A stretch of DNA of 5,522 bases, from positions 1-5,522 of the forward strand of contig QHVX01000166.1 of assembly GCA_003222375.1 (NCBI GenBank), written 5' to 3'. Positions 1 to 5,522 of the stretch are shown one piece after another; position 1 is the first letter of the stretch, and each line of letters starts with the position of its first letter. The translations under genes were made by a program, and so were the position numbers. The DNA is from Acidobacteriota bacterium (GTDB lineage Bacteria > Acidobacteriota > Thermoanaerobaculia > Gp7-AA8). The notes beneath the pieces were generated by a model. That model saw only the letters and a program-made list of their open reading frames with translations, had not been told where the DNA came from and did not search any database.

Positions 1-686
1 GCCGGGATTCGCAGAGATGCCGGTCCGTTCTGCGTGTGCGCTTCGATGTTGCCGTCCCACGAAGTGCCGCGCAGTCTGACCGAGACCGGTCCGTTCTCAG
101 CACTCAATTTCATCGTCCCTGATCCTCCATCGAGCGACACGGGGCCGTTTTCGGTCTCGAGGTTCATCGTTCCGGACGATTCCTTCGCCGAGATCGGACC
201 GTTCGTCGCATTCGCGGTGACGGTGCCGTTGACGCCGCGAAGCGAAATCGGACCGTTGTATGTCCGCAGGTCCAGCGATGCACCCCGCGGCGCGCGAACG
301 ATGAAGAATACGGTCCACTCGCCGGAGCTGGGGCCGTCGGCGGTCACTTCATTTCCACTCACGCGAGTTCGAATCTGACTTAGGTCGTCGTCGTACCACG
401 CAGCTTTGCATGCCGTGACTTCGTACCCGGACGAGGTTCCTCCGATCACGTAAACGCCGCCGTTCTGAGGCGCGCGAACGCTCAGCGAGCGCAGCGAGCC
501 GACCGGAACGCTCTCTTCCGCGCGAATCGCGGGGCGGTCATTGAAGGTGACGCGTACCGCGCCGCAGTTGTTCACCAAATCATCGTCGTCGATCGAGGTC
601 GACATCCCGTGATTGCGATGGCGGCCGGATGCTGAAAGAGTGGTGGCCAAAGCCAAAAGGCAGAGCGCGAGGAGAATTCTCCGCAT
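1..686 (-). CDS. Secreted DUF4097-like repeat protein (C-terminus outside window)
   Basis: The reading frame is open from the ATG at 684-686 to the left edge: 228 codons with no stop. Residues 1-19 (MRRILLALCLLALATTLSA) are a clear Sec signal peptide, probably cut near residue 19-20, so the product is exported. Residues 29-36 are acidic (STSIDDDD). The middle is beta-rich, with cysteines at 41 and 93 that could form a disulfide in the periplasm. From residue 144 an NGP[I/V/A]S motif recurs at 144, 162, 180, 198 and 220, with spacings of 18, 18, 18 and 22. This fits a right-handed beta-solenoid as in DUF4097/DUF2807 (putative adhesin-like) proteins. Family membership is inferred from the repeat pattern, and no catalytic residue is visible. 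The start is well supported by GGAGGG six bases upstream. The true function is unknown; a structural or surface role is the best guess. It is divergent from the TPR gene. Confidence 0.85.
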   Translation of the reverse strand, partial: MRRILLALCLLALATTLSASGRHRNHGMSTSIDDDDLVNNCGAVRVTFNDRPAIRAEESVPVGSLRSLSVRAPQNGGVYVIGGTSSGYEVTACKAAWYDDDLSQIRTRVSGNEVTADGPSSGEWTVFFIVRAPRGASLDLRTYNGPISLRGVNGTVTANATNGPISAKESSGTMNLETENGPVSLDGGSGTMKLSAENGPVSVRLRGTSWDGNIEAHTQNGPASLRIP

Positions 687-745
687 GACAGTCCCTCCGT
701 TCGAAGCTATGGACGTTGCGGCACCGTGAAAGTTAGCATCAAGCC
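687..745. promoter_or_regulatory. Divergent intergenic region, presumed promoters of both flanking genes
   Basis: This 59 bp gap separates two divergent start codons, so transcription of at least one gene should begin in or near it. On the minus strand a weak pair, TTTCAC and TAGCTT with 16 bp spacing, is conceivable. On the plus strand TAGCAT at 734-739 is a possible -10 element, but no convincing -35 accompanies it. None of these is close to consensus, so only the existence of promoters is inferred, not their exact position. Confidence 0.3.
693..698 (-). promoter_or_regulatory. Ribosome binding site of the DUF4097-like gene
   Basis: GGAGGG on the minus strand lies six bases before the ATG at 684-686. 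It is a near-perfect Shine-Dalgarno match and fixes the start of the leftward gene. Confidence 0.75.
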
Positions 746-1546
746 ATGCAAATCATTCTTCTCACGATCCTTCTCGTCACGCCGGTGCAGACGTGGTACG
801 GGCATTACGATCGGGGCCTTCGCCTCATCCAGGACGGGCAACCGATCGCGGCGCGCTCAGAGCTCGAGGCCGCCTACGCCCTTCGATCCAGGGAACAGCT
901 TCAGGTCGCGACCGGCTCGCAGGAGTACATCGACTATCTCCCGCATCTGTATCTGGCGATCGCCAATCAGATGGCGGGAGACATCGAGAGTGCGCGAAAG
1001 CATCTGGCGAAGGCCGAGGATAGCGGCGTCGCTGCGAAGAGCGAGGTCGGGCGGCCGCTGCTAGTTGCCTATCAGCTCCTGCTTCGCGGAGACGCTTCCG
1101 GAAAATACAGCCGCCCGGCATACACGGTGTACAGCGCGAAGCCTCCGGTGATCAGCGATGCCGAGTTCAATCAACTGCGGCAGGACGTGATGACCAAGTG
1201 CAACATTCCGCCCGATTCGAAGCACGCGCCGTGGTATGCGCGGTACGAGCTCGGTCTGGAGCTCGAGCGCAAAGGCGATTACTCCCGCGCCCTCGGCGAA
1301 TTAATCGAGGCGGTGGCGCTGCGACCGAATCCGCAGCAGCGCGCGCGGATGTACGGCATGTGGCTGATCGACTACTACCCGTACTTCCACATCGCGCGCT
1401 CGCACGTGCGGCTAGAAAACTGGCAATGCGCGAAGAACGCGCTCGACATCTCGCAAAAAGTCAGCGAGATTCCGCCCGCCGCCCCTGAATTTGCGGAGTT
1501 CTTAGCTTTACAACAGGAGACCGCGAAGAAGCTCGCGGAGAAGTGA
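746..1546 (+). CDS. TPR-repeat protein, probably exported
   Basis: This is a 266-residue protein built from tetratricopeptide repeats, which are helical hairpins that bind partner proteins. Residues 1-16 (MQIILLTILLVTPVQT) are hydrophobic and look like a short signal sequence, although the usual positive charges at the N-terminus are missing. Two canonical TPRs are clear at about 163-195 (GLELERKGDYSRALGELIEA) and 210-240. Residues 17-93 match 163-239 without gaps at an offset of 146, including W17/W163, Y18/Y164, I62-D63-Y64/I208-D209-Y210 and P66/P212. The protein is therefore a duplicated two-TPR module joined by a ~70-residue linker. I see no enzymatic motif. ATG 746 is the first usable start, because TAG at 734-736 closes the frame upstream. 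No Shine-Dalgarno is visible, so the start may be leaderless or weakly translated. Function is unknown beyond a likely scaffold role. Confidence 0.85.
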   Translation: MQIILLTILLVTPVQTWYGHYDRGLRLIQDGQPIAARSELEAAYALRSREQLQVATGSQEYIDYLPHLYLAIANQMAGDIESARKHLAKAEDSGVAAKSEVGRPLLVAYQLLLRGDASGKYSRPAYTVYSAKPPVISDAEFNQLRQDVMTKCNIPPDSKHAPWYARYELGLELERKGDYSRALGELIEAVALRPNPQQRARMYGMWLIDYYPYFHIARSHVRLENWQCAKNALDISQKVSEIPPAAPEFAEFLALQQETAKKLAEK

Positions 1547-1549
1547 CTT

Positions 1550-1619
1550 CGTCATCCTGAGCGAAGCGAAGGATCCCTGCTGACGAGATCCTTCGCCGTC
1601 TGCGCGGCTCAGGATGACG
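1550..1619. repeat. Palindromic intergenic repeat, possible bidirectional terminator
   Basis: Outer arms CGTCATCCTGAGC (1550-1562) and GCTCAGGATGACG (1607-1619) pair perfectly over 13 bp. Inner arms GCGAAGGATC (1566-1575) and GATCCTTCGC (1587-1596) pair over 10 bp. The internal loop is 3 nt on the left (GAA) and 10 nt on the right, and the apical loop is 11 nt. The element can be read as two inverted copies of one unit, GTCATCCTGAGC-spacer-GCGAAGGATC, with different spacers. It begins 3 bp after the TPR stop codon and ends 5 bp before the stop codon of the convergent OmpA-family gene. It could therefore block read-through from both sides, but no T-run follows on either strand, so it is not a canonical intrinsic terminator. 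From memory, similar repeats are scattered between genes in several soil-bacterial genomes. Confidence 0.8.
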
Positions 1620-1624
1620 GGACG

Positions 1625-3508
1625 TCACATCGAGATTACCAATTCAACCCGCCGGTTGGCGCTCCGTCCCGATGCGGTTTTGTTCGACGCGACAGGATCG
1701 GACTCGCCCTTTCCGGCCGCGGTGATGTGATTGGGCGAGATGCCGAGGGATACGAGGTAGTCGCGGACGGCCTGAGCGCGTTTCTCGGAGATCGTCATGT
1801 TCTTTTCAGCCTTGCCGACGTTGTCCGTGTGTCCTTCGACCGACATGCGAATGTTCTCGTTCGCCTTGAGCTGATTGGCGATCTTCTGCAGAGTTTTCTT
1901 CGCGCTCGGCTTCAACGTCGTCTTGCCCGGATCGAATGAAACGCTGGGCAATGTCACGACGATGCCGCGCGACTCGGTTTTGGTCGCGGCGATGGCCGCC
2001 AGTTGCTGCTGCAATCGAAGCTGCTCGGTCTCGGCGCTGCGGCGTGCGAGCTCTTCGCGCGTACGCGCGAGCTCGGCCTGCGCGGACTGCGCGGTCTGGC
2101 GCGCTTTCTCAGCGTCGAACGCGCTCGCCTGCGCCTGCTGTGTCAGTTGCTGCTGTTGTTGCACTGCTTGCTGCTGCGCGGTCTGAAGCGCCTGCTGCGC
2201 TTGCGCCGCCTGCTGTTGCGCCGCCTGAGCCGCCTGCGCCTGCTGCTGCGCCTGGGATTGCGCCTGCTGGATCTGCTCGCGGAGCGTTTGTGCTTGCGCT
2301 TCGAGCTGCTGGCGCTGTTGCTGGGCCGCAGCGATCGCCGCGTCGTGCCGGCGCTCAATCTCGGCGCGGGCGGTGATATCGGATTGCAGCTCGCGCTGAT
2401 ATTGATCGAGCTGTGACTGGCGCTGCGTCAAATCGGCCTGTTGATTGGCATCGTTGCGAGCAGCGTCGATCTCCGCAGACAACGCCTGCGAGTCGAGTCT
2501 CTCGCGCTCCTGCACCGTCCGCAGAGCGATTTGCTGATCCTCAACATTGCGCCGCAGCCGATCGAGATCGGCAGAGTTGCCGCTGACTGCGGCGGCTTCG
2601 TACTGACGCATGGCCTCATCGAGCCTGGTCTCGGCGTCGATGCGCGCAGCGCGATCGTTTTCGATGCGCAACTGCATCGCGCGCCGATTCTCATCGAGCT
2701 GCGACCGCAGCCGCTCGAGCTCCTCGGCCTGCGCCTGACGATTGGCCTGCTCGGCCGCCAGTTGACGCTGCAGGTCCGCTGTTCGGCGCTCGACTTCCTC
2801 GCGTTGCGCGCGCTCGAGATTCGCCTGCTGATCGCTGTAGGTCTGCGCGAGACGCGTCCGCTGCAGTTGGATATCGGGCAGCGATCGACTGGCCTCATTG
2901 AAGCGGGCCATGTAGTACGCGCGACGCGCGATCATCTCTGCGATGTACGCCTGGTAATCGGCGACATCGGAATTGCTCGACGCTCGTCGCGCGCTCGCGA
3001 CATACGACTCGGCGGTCTTCAGATCGTTGTCCGCGACCAACCGTTCCGCGCCGGCCGAACGGGCCTGATCGATGGCCGCCTGCGCCGCTGCGATGCGCTC
3101 ATTCGTTGTCGCGCCGCGACGGTAGTCGATGTTCGGATCTTCAGTCGCGAGATTGAGATTCGATGACCCACCGAAGCGTTGGATATCGCTCTGAAGGTTG
3201 CTGATGGTGGCATTGGTGGCCAGCCATCGCGCTTTTGCGCGGGCCGCTTCCGCGGCGAAGATCGCCTCGCGCGCGCGCATCTCCGCCTGCGCCTGCATCG
3301 ACGCTCTCGTCGAGTTGATGTTGTCCTGCGCGAAGCGGATGCGGTACGCCGCGTCGTCGTAAAGACTCTTCGCGTAGATCTGCGCGCCGGCCGCATCGGC
3401 GAGCGTGAGCGCCTGCTGAGCCTGACTGATGATTGCGATGTTTTGCTGTGCCGCCAGCGGGAGCGCTACCAACCCGACAGCGATAACCCATCGGATGATT
3501 CGTTGCAT
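1625..3508 (-). CDS. OmpA-family peptidoglycan-binding protein with DUF4398-like repeats and a long coiled coil
   Basis: This is a 627-residue envelope protein. Residues 1-20 (MQRIIRWVIAVGLVALPLAA) are a signal peptide with no lipobox cysteine, so it should be periplasmic and not lipid-anchored. Residues ~30-95 and ~142-206 are two related alanine-rich helical segments of DUF4398 type; both carry an AQxA[L/I]...AxxAGA pattern. Residues ~209-510 are a long, charged, heptad-like coiled coil, and 395-461 are almost pure Gln/Ala. Residues 515-627 are an OmpA C-terminal domain with VEGHTDNVG, SEKRAQAVRDYL and GRSANRRVEL. D562 (GHTD) and R577 (15 residues later) match the pair that binds diaminopimelate in E. 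coli OmpA, so peptidoglycan binding should be intact. No beta-barrel is present, unlike classic OmpA. The likely role is to link peptidoglycan to another envelope component across the coiled-coil spacer. The start is set by GAGGAGG four bases upstream. Confidence 0.93.
   Translation of the reverse strand: MQRIIRWVIAVGLVALPLAAQQNIAIISQAQQALTLADAAGAQIYAKSLYDDAAYRIRFAQDNINSTRASMQAQAEMRAREAIFAAEAARAKARWLATNATISNLQSDIQRFGGSSNLNLATEDPNIDYRRGATTNERIAAAQAAIDQARSAGAERLVADNDLKTAESYVASARRASSNSDVADYQAYIAEMIARRAYYMARFNEASRSLPDIQLQRTRLAQTYSDQQANLERAQREEVERRTADLQRQLAAEQANRQAQAEELERLRSQLDENRRAMQLRIENDRAARIDAETRLDEAMRQYEAAAVSGNSADLDRLRRNVEDQQIALRTVQERERLDSQALSAEIDAARNDANQQADLTQRQSQLDQYQRELQSDITARAEIERRHDAAIAAAQQQRQQLEAQAQTLREQIQQAQSQAQQQAQAAQAAQQQAAQAQQALQTAQQQAVQQQQQLTQQAQASAFDAEKARQTAQSAQAELARTREELARRSAETEQLRLQQQLAAIAATKTESRGIVVTLPSVSFDPGKTTLKPSAKKTLQKIANQLKANENIRMSVEGHTDNVGKAEKNMTISEKRAQAVRDYLVSLGISPNHITAAGKGESDPVASNKTASGRSANRRVELVISM
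2126..2326 (-). repeat. Gln/Ala-rich low-complexity coding segment
   Basis: Residues 395-461 of the OmpA-family protein contain 35 Gln and 18 Ala in 67 positions, encoded by irregular CAG/CAA and GCG/GCC runs. On the plus strand this appears as CTG- and TTG-rich sequence. It is an interrupted rather than a perfect triplet repeat, and it lies inside the coiled coil, so it reads as an extended Ala/Gln helix. Such tracts can change length by slippage. Confidence 0.8.
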
Positions 3509-3512
3509 ATGA

Positions 3513-3519
3513 CCTCCTC
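3513..3519 (-). promoter_or_regulatory. Strong ribosome binding site of the OmpA-family gene
   Basis: GAGGAGG on the minus strand lies four bases before the ATG at 3506-3508. It is the best Shine-Dalgarno in the window. It fixes the start at the methionine that opens the signal peptide and suggests high translation, as expected for an abundant envelope protein. Confidence 0.8.
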
Positions 3520-3522
3520 AAC

Positions 3523-3536
3523 GCAACCGAAGCTGC
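3523..3536 (-). promoter_or_regulatory. Small UUCG-tetraloop hairpin in the leader of the OmpA-family gene
   Basis: On the minus strand GCAGC-TTCG-GTTGC forms a five-pair stem (one G-U pair) closed by a C(UUCG)G tetraloop, which is an unusually stable RNA loop. It ends three bases before the Shine-Dalgarno sequence. It might tune mRNA stability or translation, but the stem is short and could be chance. It is not followed by a T-run, so it is not a terminator for the upstream permease gene. Confidence 0.25.
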
Positions 3537-3566
3537 CAAGAGGCATGCAAGAGAAATGCAGACGCG

Positions 3567-5114
3567 CTATGCGGGCGGAGCGGTCTCGTGCGTTCCAGAC
3601 ACGTACGCGCCGCCCGCGCCGTGCTCGGCGATTTCGCGGCTCAAATTCACGGTCATGACGCTGTGCTTGCGGCCGTAGGCAAAATAGATCACCAGGCCGA
3701 TCGCCATCCAGGCGAAGAGGCGCCACCAGTTCTCCCACGGCAGCGAGAACATCAGCATCAGACAACAGAGCACGCCCATGATCGGAACGAAGGGCACCCA
3801 TGGACAGCGGAAGGGACGCTCGGCATCCGGATACTTCTTGCGCATGATGAGGACTGCGGTGCACACGATCACAAAGGCGAAGAGGGTCCCGATGTTGGTG
3901 AGCAGCAGCAGGAAGTCGAGGGGAAGGAAGCCAGACATAAGGATGACGAAGGAGCCGATCAGTATCGTCGACTTCCAGGGCGTTCGGAACTTCGGGTGGA
4001 CATCGCCGAAGAATTTACGCGACACGAGTCCGTCGCGCGCCATCGCCAGGAAGACACGCGGAGCGGAAAGCATCATCACGAGCATGACCGAGGTGATGCC
4101 GGCAACGCCGGCGCAGGCGATGATCGCCTCCGCCCACCCGATTCCCTTCTGCTTGAAGGCCAGGCTGACCGGCGCGTTGATGTCGAGCGAGTCGTATTTC
4201 ACCATGCCGGTGAGCACCGCCACGACCGCGATGTACAGGACCGTGCAAACGATGAGCGACGTGACGATTCCAATCGGCACGTCGCGCTGCGGATTTCTCG
4301 CCTCTTCGGTGTGCGTCGACACCGAATCGAAGCCGATGTAGGCAAAGAAGATGATCGCCGCGCCGGCTAACATCCCGACTGGCTGTCCGCCCGCGTTGTG
4401 TTGACCCGCGATCTGAATGCCGAAGAAGTTCAGGCCCGTCCAACCGTACGGCGCAAAGGGATGCCAGTTGGCCGGATCGATGTAGAAAGCGCCGACGATG
4501 ATGACGAAGATGACCGCCACGACTTTGATGGCGACCATGGTGGCGTTGAAGTTGGCACTCTCGTGAATTCCCTTGACGAGGACGATGGTGAGGATCGTGA
4601 CGATCACCACCGCCGGAAGGTTCATGAACGCGCCGGTACTCTCCAAATGACCGTTGTTGAATCGCCATGGGCTGACCTGCACTGCCTTCGGCAGAACGAT
4701 GTTCAGCTTTGCGAGCACATTTTGGAAATAGCCCGACCATCCGGTGGCGACAGTCGCGCTGCCGACGGCGTACTCGAGGACCAGATCCCAGCCAATGATC
4801 CACGCGAACAGCTCACCGAGCGTCGCATAGGCATAGGTATATGCCGATCCCGCGACCGGCACCATCGACGCGAATTCGGCGTAGCAAAGCGCCGCGAAGA
4901 CGCACGTGATGCCGGCGACGGTGTACGAGAGCATCAGCGCCGGTCCACCGACATTGTGCGCGGCGGCGCCGGTGGCGACGAAGATTCCCGCGCCGATGAT
5001 CGCGCCGATGCCGAGCGATGTCAGCTGAATCGGACCGAGGATTCGGCGGAGCCGGTGCTCCCCCTTCATTTCCTCGAGCAGCAGCTCGAGGGGCTTGCGC
5101 GCAAAGAGAGCCAT
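3567..5114 (-). CDS. APC-superfamily amino acid permease (CAT/YfnA type)
   Basis: This is a 515-residue inner-membrane secondary transporter for amino acids, rich in hydrophobic helices throughout and of the length expected for bacterial cationic-amino-acid-transporter homologues such as YfnA and GkApcT. The first helix carries the family's substrate-binding signature GIGAIIGAGIF (35-45). GSAYTYAYATLGE (89-101) and the following IIGWDLVLEYAVG (106-118) are typical of helix 3 and its surroundings. FFAYIGFD (256-263), followed by EEARNPQRDVPIG (270-282), matches the helix 6 region and loop of CAT-type members. The C-terminal ~30 residues are hydrophilic and probably cytoplasmic. The exact substrate (cationic, branched-chain or broad) cannot be read from the sequence. 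AAGGA lies nine bases upstream of the ATG at 5112-5114. The gene begins 34 bp after the livF-like stop codon, so the two are probably co-transcribed for amino acid uptake. Confidence 0.95.
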   Translation of the reverse strand: MALFARKPLELLLEEMKGEHRLRRILGPIQLTSLGIGAIIGAGIFVATGAAAHNVGGPALMLSYTVAGITCVFAALCYAEFASMVPVAGSAYTYAYATLGELFAWIIGWDLVLEYAVGSATVATGWSGYFQNVLAKLNIVLPKAVQVSPWRFNNGHLESTGAFMNLPAVVIVTILTIVLVKGIHESANFNATMVAIKVVAVIFVIIVGAFYIDPANWHPFAPYGWTGLNFFGIQIAGQHNAGGQPVGMLAGAAIIFFAYIGFDSVSTHTEEARNPQRDVPIGIVTSLIVCTVLYIAVVAVLTGMVKYDSLDINAPVSLAFKQKGIGWAEAIIACAGVAGITSVMLVMMLSAPRVFLAMARDGLVSRKFFGDVHPKFRTPWKSTILIGSFVILMSGFLPLDFLLLLTNIGTLFAFVIVCTAVLIMRKKYPDAERPFRCPWVPFVPIMGVLCCLMLMFSLPWENWWRLFAWMAIGLVIYFAYGRKHSVMTVNLSREIAEHGAGGAYVSGTHETAPPA

Positions 5115-5123
5115 CGTCGTTCG

Positions 5124-5128
5124 TCCTT
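5124..5128 (-). promoter_or_regulatory. Ribosome binding site of the permease gene
   Basis: AAGGA on the minus strand lies nine bases before the ATG at 5112-5114, within the 34 bp gap after the livF-like gene. It supports the chosen start and indicates independent translation within a shared transcript. Confidence 0.6.
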
Positions 5129-5148
5129 TCTGAGGCGGGCATCTTATC

Positions 5149-5522
<374 letters not shown>

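Noticed and set aside
34..378. Plus-strand open frame with repeated GPF motifs
   Set aside because: The repeats are the antisense image of the NGP repeats of the secreted minus-strand protein, which has a signal peptide and a good ribosome binding site.
726..1064. GTG-started frame overlapping the TPR gene
   Set aside because: The product is an Arg/Ser-rich shadow of the TPR reading frame, with no motif. The TPR frame has a coherent fold throughout.
1550..1619. Palindrome as a canonical intrinsic terminator, attachment site or small RNA gene
   Set aside because: There is no T-run on either strand, no adjacent integrase, and no promoter evidence. It is kept only as a repeat with possible terminator activity.
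2126..2326. CTG/TTG-rich stretch as a possible CRISPR or microsatellite array
   Set aside because: There are no regular repeat-spacer units and the triplets are interrupted. It is fully explained as Gln/Ala codons within the coiled coil.
2441..3166. Plus-strand open frame (241 codons) opposite the OmpA-family gene
   Set aside because: It mirrors the codon bias of the coiled coil in reverse; there is no domain, no ribosome binding site, and the minus-strand protein is unmistakable.

Overview
The window is GC-rich bacterial DNA holding five protein-coding genes. Two are cut by the window edges: the 3' part of the gene at the left end and the 5' part of the gene at the right end lie outside. 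Signal peptides, an OmpA-type peptidoglycan-binding domain and a LivF-type transporter ATPase point to a Gram-negative-type (diderm) bacterium. The domain mix (DUF4398-like plus OmpA fusion, DUF4097-like secreted repeat protein, TPR protein) and the GTCATCCTGAGC...GCGAAGGATC intergenic repeat resemble what I remember from Acidobacteriota and similar soil or sediment lineages. That placement is an inference with low to moderate confidence. No rRNA, tRNA or phylogenetic marker is present to test it.

Left part (1-1546). A secreted repeat protein with a regular 18-residue NGP repeat runs leftward from 686 and leaves the window. A TPR protein runs rightward from 746 to 1546. The two are divergent, with only 59 bp between their start codons, so their promoters must share that gap or overlap the genes. 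The TPR protein is an ungapped internal duplication of a ~77-residue TPR module.

Middle (1547-1624). The TPR gene converges on the OmpA-family gene. The 78 bp between their stop codons is almost filled by a 70 bp imperfect palindrome made of two inverted copies of one repeat unit.

Right part (1625-5522). Three genes lie on the minus strand in the order livF (partial), amino acid permease, OmpA-family coiled-coil protein, with gaps of 34 and 58 bp. The first two form a plausible amino acid uptake operon: the ATPase of a branched-chain amino acid ABC importer followed by a secondary APC/CAT-type permease. The rest of the liv operon is expected just beyond the right edge. The OmpA-family gene is a cell-envelope protein. 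It may be read through from the permease, but it has its own very strong ribosome binding site.

I see no phage, transposase, CRISPR, toxin-antitoxin or defence gene and no sign of a new multi-gene system. The points of interest are protein architectures (two internal duplications, a solenoid repeat, a Q/A-rich coiled coil) and the palindromic intergenic repeat. All gaps between genes are under 100 bp, so no long stretch is unaccounted for.
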